Assembly (NCBI RefSeq): GCF_037042905.1
Contig: NC_087249.1
Span: 13,579,201-13,643,200 of the forward strand
Length of the DNA stretch: 64,000 nucleotides
DNA from: Lytechinus pictus
Taxonomy: Eukaryota > Echinodermata > Echinoidea > Temnopleuroida > Toxopneustidae
Direction: 5' to 3'
In this document: piece by piece, positions 11,701 to 20,570 of the stretch
How positions within the stretch are numbered: the stretch's first letter is position 1
How the letters are laid out: each line of letters opens with the position of its first letter
The notes under the pieces: model-generated
Told to the model about the DNA's origin: nothing
The model's input: only the letters and a program-made list of their open reading frames with translations
The model's database searches: none
Program-made: the position numbers and the translations under genes

Positions 11701-13764
11701 TTGTAGCAAGGAGTTGTAGGCTGACCAGTTAGGAACTGATTGTATGGCACCTGCCATACTGGACTCTATAAGGTCTATATCATCTTTGCTCTCATCAAGA
11801 ACGACAAAGCTAGCTGAGCGACTGAAGTGTCTTGCAATCAACCACAGGTTTGTTGTGTTACTCCTTAAACAGTCCTCATACTTCCATGGTTTGAAGGACC
11901 TGTACTTTGGGCTTGTCTTAGGTGTTGGATTCCCTTCTATCGGACAATGAAAGAGGTCTATAACAGTTGGAGGAACACTATCTTTCCAGCTTGTTTGACT
12001 AATTTCACTTCTATCCTTTGGCTTAAAGACAGGTTCAGCTTGCTGGGAAGGGGGCATTGAGCGCTGATAAATGGCCATTGCGGTTCCATGGAAAGTACCC
12101 TTTCCATCAGGGGTATCCACCTTCATGTCTATATTGTCTATTGATGCACGAACGAGCTGTCCCTTTGCAAGTCCTGGGGGAACGTATACACCATTATCTT
12201 TCATGTTGTCCATGGCTGCATTTACGAAGTCATTCTTTATGTCAGCTACTCTTTTCGGGGGAACTCCAACGCCACAATTGTTCAACACAGTGACTGCTTT
12301 TTGACTTCGGAATCGGTGGTACATGTATAAGGACAAACCGACAGCAACAGGTGACTCAAATCTATCAATAAACCTTTGATGACTTGATTTCGGTGCACAT
12401 TTCACCTGATGATCTGATCGACAAGCCTGGGTTATAGTCTGTGCTATGACAAGACTTTTCGTTTTAACCTCCTGTAATCTTGCACAACCCTCAACATCTC
12501 TTCCTCCTTGAAGAATCCACAGAATTGTTGTTACAAGCTCATCAGGAACACTTTTCTCCATAGAATCTTTAAGTGAATCCTTAAATTTCCAGGGATCTTC
12601 TTTCCTCTTCTTGAGGATAGAACGACGGAGAGTCATCGCTGCTTGGAACAGGTTTCTCATTTCCTTCTTTGTATTGCATTCATGCTGATCTTTCAGAGCC
12701 TCACATCCAACTTTCTTTGAATGCAAGACAGCAGGGCAATTTTTTTTTCCAGGTGATATGCTGTAGCTGGTGATATTATCAAGTAATTTTCCTTCCAGTT
12801 TGAACCTAGTTATCTCGACATCAGGTACCCCATACATTTCCATCAAACTGTTGTAAGATGTCACAAGATCATGCAGAGGTATTATTTCTCCTCCATCTAT
12901 TCTTTCCTGCAACCTGCCAAAGAACTCTGTTTCTGCGCAGATATATTGCACAGACTGTTCAGAAACATTGGTGCTCCTCAATTTCTCTTGTGGCCACTGC
13001 ACATATTTTCGCCAATTTGAAGTGTGACAGCTTTTGTGATATTTTATGTCCCGAGCATGGAAATCGCCTTCTGCAATGATATCACCCAAGTAAAGTTTCC
13101 AAATTTCATTATTACTCTGGTTCACTACTTTCATCATGGAATTTCCCATGTCTAAGCTTGTACAACCATGCAGATCTTGTTCATCATACTTGTCACTCTG
13201 GCAGTAAAAACAGAGTTCCCTTCTGAATGGTTTAGAATTTGATCTTCTAAGTGGGCTTTCAGATGAGACTGATGATTCATGACCTCTTGTAAGAGATGAA
13301 TGTTGCCGTTTTGTTGAAGGGCGACCTGCTTTACCTCTAATAGTAAGGACCTTTGATGAATCTTCCTGAAGTAATGCTTCATGCTTAAGTCTATCTCGAG
13401 CAGTGTGTTGTTTATGAGTGACCTCACTATAGCATGATCTGTGCCAGACAGCTCCATTTTCTTCGAGTTCAGCAGCTGTTAGCCCTTCTAGAACTGTTTT
13501 TAATTTTAGGTATTCAGGGTTTCCATACGAAGCTCTGATGTTGACATGATCCAAAAAGTTTTGGTAGGTTTCAATGCTTGATCTGCGTAGCTGTTCAAAA
13601 TTTAGCTTGCGTTTTGTACATGTATGGTGGCTTCCTGAATCTGTTATAATTTTTTTTTCCTGGCATTTAATGCAGAAGTCAAAGTCTATATTTGTTGCAC
13701 GACCTGATATTTCTCCATCTGTCCCAGACATGTTTTCCTGTATGGGTAATGATAATTTTACCAA
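8701..13764 (-). CDS. Academ-like transposase with XPG-like nuclease and CXC-like tail, 1687 aa
   Basis: This is a single uninterrupted frame, presumably the transposase of the surrounding element, acting on DNA ends in the nucleus. Near the N-terminus are metal-binding-like pairs: FCIKCQ (about residue 31), HHTC, WHRSC, LCFYCQ (about 180) and YHKSC. The middle is alpha-helix rich with no motif I can name. At about residues 1383-1415 the EEADTLLIL and SHDTDVLLLAL segments, then HAMTGCDTTG near 1465, form an acidic series that looks like the XPG-I/PIN nuclease core. The last ~75 residues hold a Cys-rich block (CQC, CTKRCSCRKHGLVC, CRC) resembling the CXC/tesmin type, then a Glu/Asp/Ser tail ending ETDEYM. 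Met1 at 13764 and Met12 (SGTDGE follows) are both plausible starts. Academ assignment is inference; related proteins are common as uncharacterised entries in marine invertebrates. Confidence 0.8.
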   Translation of the reverse strand: MVKLSLPIQENMSGTDGEISGRATNIDFDFCIKCQEKKIITDSGSHHTCTKRKLNFEQLRRSSIETYQNFLDHVNIRASYGNPEYLKLKTVLEGLTAAELEENGAVWHRSCYSEVTHKQHTARDRLKHEALLQEDSSKVLTIRGKAGRPSTKRQHSSLTRGHESSVSSESPLRRSNSKPFRRELCFYCQSDKYDEQDLHGCTSLDMGNSMMKVVNQSNNEIWKLYLGDIIAEGDFHARDIKYHKSCHTSNWRKYVQWPQEKLRSTNVSEQSVQYICAETEFFGRLQERIDGGEIIPLHDLVTSYNSLMEMYGVPDVEITRFKLEGKLLDNITSYSISPGKKNCPAVLHSKKVGCEALKDQHECNTKKEMRNLFQAAMTLRRSILKKRKEDPWKFKDSLKDSMEKSVPDELVTTILWILQGGRDVEGCARLQEVKTKSLVIAQTITQACRSDHQVKCAPKSSHQRFIDRFESPVAVGLSLYMYHRFRSQKAVTVLNNCGVGVPPKRVADIKNDFVNAAMDNMKDNGVYVPPGLAKGQLVRASIDNIDMKVDTPDGKGTFHGTAMAIYQRSMPPSQQAEPVFKPKDRSEISQTSWKDSVPPTVIDLFHCPIEGNPTPKTSPKYRSFKPWKYEDCLRSNTTNLWLIARHFSRSASFVVLDESKDDIDLIESSMAGAIQSVPNWSAYNSLLQETVNDRSADVNVDNIFGMPLINAPANEWKTLVTALGHLEKLNSLVDSSSKKVVVNMDMDLYKRALKLQYLHPQFKDKWHLFPGPFHIVICALRCLGRTVEGSGLEEAWREADLYGTVTINQIINGSHYNRAMSAHIITLQALFDLHLHAFLDGNPEVKNALQTSAESFADACRKGLSIQEAQQDFLITIESLNLEKQLMDFDKTHNSDMQRWLKQYKNQVLNMLQFQQAVREGNWILFLASLEQMCVYFFAYNRLDYAQNIPEFLARMQEMQVSDPIVWDEFCKGGFTVNTHNNTPFTRLGIDQAQEYLNKATKGQGGISGIASNPTLLLKFCLTAPQLARISQEMEHFLSSNGEGGSKSRHHNLSKSKVTREEVAISKLKKVLGPLNLFEECKEENKNVMFKLVTKEIIPQQVANSILSVEEVGKEKYEKFVEDRLKGEHNLWSKMTKSKIQTWNKTAKTVKMKTGTEAVLLKASVSLFARLLIIARSGREDIDLQDVIGKYEFAGTNKRLMKADGSLHPASDKSQVLHILCEESGIAIDDNVLSSVDQNQSLKKPRCLLIDGMVVVQEVMAVGSFQTCKDVARMYVKHIDAKAKHYDQARVVFDNYTLKSSLKENTRQRRRGCVKSVRSYIVDDNTSIRDKKEFLSSNETKDSLTLYLTDVLIAQSSTENLVVVNRKDVRCNNEFPVTTPVSTQEEADTLLILHSAEVATLGFAVSIYSHDTDVLLLALRRVPQLGEDVEIITGTGRNRKMIHLKAIYEWIGEKKAKALINWHAMTGCDTTGHLFGKSKRFCFKSFMKSSDEVIEAISKLGSLTEPSKDTLRSCQDFLCQLFCPKTVTILTPEKLRWHMFKHMTEKKGVENLPPTPGAWQEHLKRARCQAIIWQQDLQVNPTVPDPLLFGWTKCNGKFVPVLSDLPPAPDSVSQLLKCQCRSSKAGEFTVCTKRCSCRKHGLVCTELCRCEGESETCMNTEHISEEEEEDTSSDTSSDSSSETDEYM

Positions 13765-14298
13765 AGCATTTTAATTTTTTTTTCTACTATTATATGAGAT
13801 GACTACATGACAGATTTTTCTGCCTGTTTATGATTTTAAGATTTGGGGTTTCATCCATACATGAAAGTTTTTCCAAAGAGCCTGTACCCTAAAAAGGCTA
13901 TCCATTATTAAATACCTATTTATCTCCTATCGAATCAGATGGCAGAACACGTTGAATAAAGGTCAATTCAACCCCAGAAAAAATGTTGATTTGAATTAAT
14001 AGATATAAATCAAATAAATATAATGGTGAACATTTCATCAAAACCGGATGTGAAATACGAAAGTTATGTCGTTTAAAAGTTCATTTCATTTTTTTACAAA
14101 ACAGATACATGCACAAACCGTTGACATGCAAATAGTGCTGAAGCTGAACCGCTGAACATGGCAGTTCAAACCAAACACAAAGGCTTCGGTCGCTGGTTCG
14201 GTATAAGATTCCAGGTGCATTTATAAAGTACCATTTATCACAAACTGATTTTGATTGTGTGTGTATTTGAGTTTTCTCAGACGTGTATCAATCAGATA
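13765..14298. other. Upstream region of the transposase gene
   Basis: AT-rich and without a gene. Around 14030-14120 is a fragment ('catcaaaaccggatgtgaaatacgaaagttatg') of a foldback family seen intact at 25030, 37895 and elsewhere. No clear TATA box or initiator could be assigned. Confidence 0.4.
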
Positions 14299-14632
14299 TG
14301 ATTATTTACGTCTGGGACCGACCTTTAACGTCACCATCCGAAAGACGTGAGCAGGGCTCGAACCTCTGCATCAGTTTGTAAATTCCCCACATAGCTTGGA
14401 TTACAGGCGCAGGCCACAACGCCCAGTTGCTGATTGTGATTGGTGATTGGTGGGGATTTTTACCTGATTGCTTGTAAGCAAGCAACCAGAGGACCGACGG
14501 CTTAAGGTCCTCTCCGAAGGACCTGGTAATGAGGATTAATGCCTTACCAAACGGCACTAGCGCACCAAGTGGGAATCGAACCCGAGTCACCGGAATACGA
14601 ATCCCCCGCTCTACCGACTGAGCTATCGCGCC
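14299..14632 (-). mobile_element. Composite SINE: tRNA-like head plus 7SL-like segment
   Basis: Read on the minus strand, it starts with a tRNA-like head (14632-14560). Box A is TAGCTCAGTCGGTAGAG, box B is GGTTCGATTCC, and the anticodon-position triplet is CGT (Thr-like). After a linker (about 14559-14425) comes GGGCGTTGTGGCCTGC followed by GCCTGTAATCCAAGCTATG, which closely resembles the 5' domain of 7SL RNA as seen in Alu. A second box B-like AGAGGTTCGAGCCC follows, and the element ends near 'gtcccagacgtaaataatca'. The tRNA acceptor stem no longer pairs fully, so this is not a functional tRNA gene. Confidence 0.65.
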
Positions 14633-14639
14633 TGTAACT

Positions 14640-16620
14640 CCATCTAGATCGTAGCACCATGTATTTTAATCATATAAAATAATAAATGTTTTATTGGTTA
14701 GTGATTAAGAACGGTAAGAATTCCCCAAAAATATTTCAAAAGTCAAATACCACAGCTTCGGCCTCGTCTTTGATTCAATTCTTATCGATTTTAACATTTT
14801 TATGAAGATGATTTTTTTTCTTTATAAAATTTGAGGACTTTTAAAACTAATCTTGGTATAAAAGTGTCGGTGGATACGTATATATATGACAGTAATCGAT
14901 CGCAGTTGTAATAGGTCATAATTGTTTTTTATTTGATTTAAAAAAATAGAGGAGACATGAATTTTTTTCTCATAACTGGCAAAGTAAAATGGCAAAAAAA
15001 AATCACCTTCTGAAATTAATGTCCAAATAAAAAAATGAGGGTAGAAATAGCAATTAACAGAAAAGATTAAAAAATTCAAGTAAAGCAAGTCAAGATTTTA
15101 TTGTAATGGTCTTGTCTTAACAAGGGGGATTTAATGCTCAGTTTGATTTTATAAAGTTTTGCAACTAATGAAATAATCCCTTTACAACATATCCACTTAT
15201 GGTTGATGGTGTTTTTCATTCCGTACGGCATTGGTTTGGTTTTATACTTTTAGCACTACACCAATCCCCAAATTCAAAGAACTCCTTGAAAGGATCCAAA
15301 TAAATTAAGTACACATCCAACTTCATGCAATGTTACAAAAAAAAATGTATGGGATAGCCACGCCAGGCGTTTGTTCATCAACCATCCAGATTCAGAAACA
15401 CTATGCCTACTAAGTTGCATCTCTTATTAAATAGATCTAGATCCCTCTAGTTGATTTATAAATCTAAAAGTTGCTTGTAATCTTAGTAGGCATACGGCTA
15501 CTAGTACTAGACACTATTAGATCTAACGTTGTCGCTAGTTCTACGCTTACATTAACTTTTTTTTTGAGGGTCAAGTTTGTGCCGCGATGTCAGGATTCTG
15601 TGTCATGATAGATCTAGACCTTCATCCATTATCCATATAATCGAGGTAGGCCTAAGTGCATAATTTATTTTCCCCCTTTTTTTTGGGTGCTATTGCGACC
15701 CCATTCTAGGCCTAGGCCTACTCCATTTTGGAGAGTACCCTCTGCCTATTAATTACACGGACGAGTCCTGGGCTCCGACCCGCTTTGTGGGTCGGAACTC
15801 CTTGGGTTAGTCTAGAATACTAAATCTATTATCTAGATCCAGTGACTAGTAAATTTAGCCTTCTTATAATTTTACAAATTTAGGCTAGATCTAGTAGTAG
15901 AATACTAGATCTAGCCTAAATTTCATAAATTATCTAGATCTAGGACTAGGCCTAGGTCTAGTACTACTACTAGACCTAGACTAGATCTAGGACCTACTAG
16001 ATTCTATATTACTTACACCAGTACTAACAAAAGGCCTACTTAAAGTTTATGTACACTTTGACAGGGCCAGGGGGAGTGTGTTATTTGCTATGGAAAACAC
16101 CTGACCAAAGCTCCAACTTCAAGGACAAGGCCCACTAAAAGTAAAAAGCTACATAGAATACAATGCATGGGACTGTAATATAAATCTACAACAATCTTGA
16201 TGAACCAGTACATTTAAATTTTGCTCTAATGGACAAGATGTAGAATGAAAATAAATTCTTTGGTCATTTTTGGGTGAGAAGATAAATGTAAATTTGTTTT
16301 AAACTCACCTTAAGATGAATTTTGTCCAGAAAACAGAAACAAAATTGACGCCATCATAGGCTATCTCAGGAAGATGTTAAAGTTTTCAACAATTTTCAAT
16401 TCTGTCCACGAGAGGGCGCTTTCCAAATTTTGCTAAGTTTAAGCTCATGTGGTAGTTTTAAATAGATAAAAAATAGAAAAATGTATTTTTTTCAGACTGA
16501 AACCAACTGAACTGATTAAATACTTTCACAAGAATGCATAAAATATTTAAAAGCTCAAAAAAGTACATTTTTTAAATAAAAATATATCATTTCCTATCTG
16601 ACAATAATAACTTAAGGATG
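14640..16620. other. Gene-free region with CTAGGCC/CTAGATC runs
   Basis: Between about 15430 and 16020 the sequence is dominated by CTAGATCTAG, CCTAGGCCTA and ACTACTAGTA words in both orientations. The remainder is AT-rich with poly-A/T tracts. A short minus open frame at 14822-15088 has no recognisable content. No RNA gene seen. Confidence 0.5.
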
Positions 16621-16633
16621 GGTTCTGTCACTT

Positions 16634-16825
16634 TGGCGGCCATTTTGAATGAGAATTCGTATATTAAATTGGGTGGAAAAAATCAGCATAATACTACATA
16701 TCATGAAAAATACAAAAAACATACTTTTGGCCCATATTATTGTCATAAATAGTGTTTTTTTCAGCATTTATCTCCAGTCAACAGATTTCTATGGCGGCCA
16801 TTTTGAAATTCAAAATGGCGGCCAA
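16634..16825. promoter_or_regulatory. YY1-like AAAATGGCGGCC motifs near the right end
   Basis: GGCGGCCATTTTGAA occurs at about 16635. At 16790-16823, GGCGGCCATTTTGAAATT faces its complement CAAAATGGCGGCC to form an inverted pair. The core AAnATGGCGGC matches the YY1 consensus. The position just inside the right TIR mirrors the X-box array at the other end. Confidence 0.4.
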
Positions 16826-16829
16826 AGAC

Positions 16830-16949
16830 GGCATTTATAAATTTGGCAACAAGCAGATTCGTGTTCAGCACCCTAAAAATAGGGGGATGAGCACAAAAAA
16901 TCAGATTCTACAGAAAATTTTTGGAATTCTTACTACTTGCCGCCTACTA
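16830..16949 (-). repeat. Right terminal inverted repeat
   Basis: Its reverse complement starts TAGTAGGCGGC and matches the left TIR through CCAAAAATTTTCTGTAG, AATCTGATTTTTTGTGCT and onward to AAATTTATAAATGCC. The ATT target duplication follows at 16950-16952. Confidence 0.85.
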
Positions 16950-16952
16950 ATT

Positions 16953-17066
16953 GCTTCCCGAGATATCATGGAAGTAACTGGACACAGATCAGAGTCCTCT
17001 CTAAAAAACTATGTAAAAACAAGCAAGAAGAAGAAGAGAGAAATGAGTGCCCAAATCGCATCATAA
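16953..17066 (+). pseudogene. Crypton recombinase, C-terminal catalytic part
   Basis: Continues the frame broken at 4082. ASRDIMEVTGHRSESSLKNY contains the GH of the second His box and the catalytic Tyr (codon at 17010-17012), followed by a Lys-rich stretch (KTSKKKKREM). It ends at TAA 17064-17066. The open frame upstream of 16950 is transposon TIR, so the ATG at 16752 is not the real start. With the piece at 3120-4082 the full R-K-H-R-H-Y set is present, split by the insertion. Confidence 0.85.
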
Positions 17067-17483
17067 ATGCAAGAAGAGAAATTAGGAGTCCTAGGACTAG
17101 GACCACGCCTAACTCCAAGCAACATATCTAACGTAGGCCTAGGCCTAGACCTATCTCACGTTAGATCCAGATCTAGACCTGTACCACACACTTCAACTTG
17201 TTCCACTGACACTGGTCTGGGATCTGGTCTTGTCTCCAGTCAGACACAAAGTAGACATGGAACTCCTATCGATAGACCCAAATCTAGACCTGCTACTACT
17301 AGTACTAGTGCAACCCTCGATGCTGAGAATCTTGAGATTGCTGGAATTGACGAACCCATCCTGTCTCTCTCCCAAGAACAATTGATATTTCAGGATAATT
17401 TGAATATCCACCAAAATACATCGTCATCGAATACCGTGCAACATTTTCATTTTCACGGGCCTGTTACTTTCTACAACAAATAG
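17067..17483 (+). pseudogene. Probable Crypton C-terminal tail after an in-frame stop
   Basis: This frame is the same as the Crypton C-terminus and starts directly after its TAA. The first ~60 residues (GVLGLG, VGLGLDLS, RSRSRP) are encoded by CTAGGCCTAG/CTAGATC-type words, so they look like low-complexity DNA absorbed into the frame. The end reads NTVQHFHFHGPVTFYNK, similar in style to the short beta-like tails (FxFxxCxVTI) found at the C-terminus of many Crypton/DUF3504 proteins. Either the TAA is a premature stop or this is a chance open frame. Confidence 0.4.
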
Positions 17484-17629
17484 ACTAGCCTCGACCCTTT
17501 GTTAGACATTTCTAGATCTAGGCCTAGCCCTATCGCTCAACTCAAAATTAGATACGAGGCTTGCTGTAGTCTAACGTTATGCCATGGACGTGAACTCAGA
17601 AAAGTAAAATTTTCAGTTTGAAAATTTTT

Positions 17630-17900
17630 GTAAAAAGGTTGGAGTTGGATTTTTTTTACTGTTTGGAACTATATTACACTGTTTGCATCCGTGTTTAATT
17701 GGAACTAGTTTACTGTTTGGATTTAATGTTGGACCTAAAATCAGTGTTTGGAACTAAAGAGGTGGATTTCATGTTGGACCTAAAAATCACTGTTTGGAAC
17801 TAAGCTGTGTGAATTTCATGTTGGACCCAGAATCCGTGTTTGGACTTTGGAAGCTGTGTGGATTTCATGTTTGACCCAAAATCCATGTTTGATTGCAGTT
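17630..17900. repeat. Short tandem repeat of ~60 bp
   Basis: About four diverged units built on 'gtttggaact', 'gtggatttcatgttggaccta' and 'aaatccgtgtttgga'. Just after it, CAACG|GTAAGT at about 17951 is a good 5' splice motif. It could belong to a non-coding exon, but no partner acceptor was found. Confidence 0.55.
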
Positions 17901-18324
17901 CAAGTCAGCTGTTTCTGTTGTGTTGTGAACACCTGCACAGTTCCATCAACGGTAAGTTAATTATTGATTATCATATCACTCAGCATTAACTTTAGCGACA
18001 GATCTAGATCTTACGTTAGAACTAGAAGTATATGTCTATATTAGGTCTAGGTCTATAGATCCCCTACTCTAGGCCCTAGGGCCTAGGCTAGCACTAGCAG
18101 GCCTAATTTTGTTCAGTCTTGCCTAGATCTCATAAATTTATCTTTTGTGACGTCACAATTGCCGGTAAACGCGTACTGATTAAATGCGCGATGTTGGCTG
18201 CTTCAAGTGCGCAACGCTAGCCAGCGGCTCAAAATTTGTGTTAATTGTCTGCAGTAAAATTTCCATCATTTTAATTTGATATAAGAAAAAAAACTATTAT
18301 ATTATCACATTTTCGCTAAATTCC

Positions 18325-18515
18325 GAGGCGTTGTACAACACAAATAGCGAATATTCTTATTCGTGCAATGGTGCGAGATTTCGCATTCGGTGAAAGAAAG
18401 AAACGCTCTATTCAACTCGGCTCACGCCTCGTTGAATAGAGCATCTTTCTTTCACCTCATGCGAAATCTCGCACCATCGCACTCATGCCTATTCGCTATT
18501 TGTATAATATTCCGA
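18325..18515. mobile_element. Foldback element
   Basis: Long inverted arms include AAATAGCGAATA, GGTGCGAGATTTCGCAT, GTGAAAGAAAG and CTCTATTCAAC, with the complement on the other side of a short TCGGCTCACGCCTC centre. The left end carries GGCGTTGTACAA, shared with the foldback at 2641-2826. Non-coding. The 18000-18325 interval before it has CTAGGCC runs only. Confidence 0.7.
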
Positions 18516-19085
18516 TAGGGTATGAATTGTAGATGTGATTTCATGTGACATTTGACCCTAAATTTTATCATGACGTCATCAAAATGGCGTCGGAACTAAA
18601 ATTTTCCATTTTTGTTTTATGACGTTTTGATAATTTTGCAAATATGACTATAACTCCGTAAATATTGGTCAATTTTCGCCCAGTTTTTCTATATGTTGTA
18701 GCTGAATACATACTCTTTCTAATGTAAGTGCTATATCAACATTTAAAGGAACGGATCATCCTGAAAAATGGCAAGTTATAGAGGCATGTCATTTTCGCTC
18801 ATTTTGTGTGCAATCTCTATGGGAAATGACTTTTTCTCAAAACTGGATTTTACATTCCTCTATTTCGCGAGCCATATCTCCATTTCTGTTCGTTGGTTTT
18901 CTCTCAGGTTGGAGTATAATGTAGCTGAGATTGTAAGCTATCGCAATCTGGTCTTATTTTTCTGATCAGAAGCCGGAATCATGCCCGTATTTCTCTTGCA
19001 AAATTGGATTTGAGATCCTCTCAATTTGCTTATGTGTAAAGTCTATGGGAAATAGTGCTTATGTGTATTAGTCTATGGGAAATAG
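18516..19085. other. Gene-free stretch
   Basis: I see no supported gene. A 65-codon open frame at 18768-18965 lacks domain similarity. The phrase 'gtctatgggaaatagtg' occurs twice near 19045-19085, directly before a tRNA-like sequence. Confidence 0.4.
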
Positions 19086-19156
19086 TGTAGCTCAGTTGAT
19101 AAGGCACCAGACTTGCGTCCTTAGGGTCGAGGGTTCGAGCCCAGAGGTGAATATGA
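19086..19156 (+). tRNA. tRNA-like sequence, probably pseudo-tRNA or SINE head
   Basis: Contains box A-like TAGCTCAGTTGATAAGG and a perfect box B GGTTCGAGCCC at suitable spacing. The acceptor and anticodon stems do not pair convincingly. It is followed by an AT-rich region (19157-19850) with no gene, including a TTCGTC..GACGAA hairpin near 19448. Confidence 0.4.
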
Positions 19157-19851
19157 GAATTTTGTTTTCTTTTTTGTTTATTTTCAACATTTCACAAATG
19201 GTCCTTTATGACCATTACAAGGTATATATTGCACAATAAAATAGTTTAAAAACCCTTTTATTATAACTTGTACATATACCATGTGTAACACTTATTTCAC
19301 AAAACTTTTCATTTCCCTCTTTTCAAGGGTATTCAACATGTTCTCTTCGTAATTAAAGTTCAGTTTTCAATATGATCATCGTATTGATCTCAATAAACAT
19401 GGTGATTGTATTCGTGATCATGAAAATCAGAGACAGATCACCTAATTCGTCCTCATGACGAATTAAAGTTCTAGTTACTTTGTGTTTTTATTGTTGTTAT
19501 TGCTATTATTTCAATATTGTTAATATTGTATTATTTGTTATTCATTATTCAACATTACTTTATTATTCATTCTTATCATATCCTGTTATTTTTTGTTTAT
19601 TTCTTATATAGGGGCCATTGACACATAACAAAAAATATTATCAAGCCTCTCAAAAACTATGTCTCGTGTCTTTATTTTCAAAAAGTGTATAATGAAGCAG
19701 ATAAAAAGAAAAAAGAGACTTGGGAGATGAAAGCGACAAACTTGTGAAAGACATCTGAAAAAAAATGGTTAGTGAATATTAAATTTGCGTGAGAAGGGCT
19801 GTGGAAGTTTAGACACTGGGGTTTGATTTTTATTGGCAAGATGTGATATGA

Positions 19852-20406
19852 GCCCGGGGGGGGGGGGCACTCGACCAAAAAAAGTAGTGGGTATGTGCCG
19901 CGGGCGAGACAAACAACGGGGGCCTTGGAGCGGTCTTATTGTAAAAAGGAGGGTCATCGGAACGGGCTTCGGAACTACAAATGTTTGTGAAAACGGGGGT
20001 CCTTGGAACGGGTCGCCTGTGAGTGAGTGCGTATTCATCCCTATGGAACAGGCATAGGTGCATGTAGCTAGCCCGGTGGCACAGGCGCCGGGTGCACTAA
20101 CGCAGATGCGATGGTCGGTCAGCGCTCTGCGGCCGCTTTTCACCAAAATTGCGGCTCATTGTAGCAGATCAATTGATATGGCTGGAACGGCGTAACGGAA
20201 AATTTGCAAGCTTTGGAGCGGATTTCTTTCTTCTTTTTTCTCGTTAGAAGAAAATGCTATGCTTCGAAGCGGCTTTCTTTGTTCTTTTTCTCAAGACAAA
20301 AATGCTATGCCTTGGAACGGAAATTTGAGTGTAAAAATGGGGGTCCCCTCCACGGCACATACCCACTAACCCACTATGCATTATATACTGAGTGCCCCCC
20401 CCCCGG
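19852..20406 (+). mobile_element. Poly-G-ended foldback element, copy 1
   Basis: Starts CCGGGGGGGGGGCACTC and ends with the complement GAGTGCCCCCCCCCCGG. Internal words 'tgtgccgcgggcgagac' and 'tccacggcacatac' are also inverted. Short open frames (PRTPVFTNICSSEAR-like) recur in every copy but are broken differently, so I do not call genes. Related copies: 22178-22737 and fragments at 47500-47760 and 63100-63360. Confidence 0.65.
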
Positions 20407-20570
20407 ATATGAGTTGCAAGGAAGAGATGCGTGAAACCTACATACATGACAAGATATTTTACATTGATGGTATATGCACGCACAATTATTTATGATTATG
20501 GGCTTTGCATCATGGAATAGAAAAAAGGATTTTCAAATCACAAGAGGATCATGAAAGATCATGGGTTTTT

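Larger units (their letters stand above)
4083..16949 (-). mobile_element. 12.9-kb Academ-like DNA transposon inside the Crypton gene
   Basis: The ends are 5'-TAGTA and TACTA-3', with long imperfect TIRs and a 3-bp ATT duplication. It carries one large minus-strand gene (8701-13764) whose C-terminal part has an XPG/PIN-like acidic motif series. The 3-bp duplication, XPG-like nuclease and zinc-finger-like N-terminus fit the Academ superfamily as I know it; the assignment is inference. The element also holds subterminal RFX-like palindromes, a minisatellite and a SINE. The full-length transposase frame suggests relatively recent activity. Confidence 0.75.

Noticed and set aside
19086-19156. Functional tRNA gene
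   Set aside because: Boxes A and B are good, but stems do not pair and the 5' flank repeats 'gtctatgggaaatagtg', so a tRNA-derived repeat is more likely.
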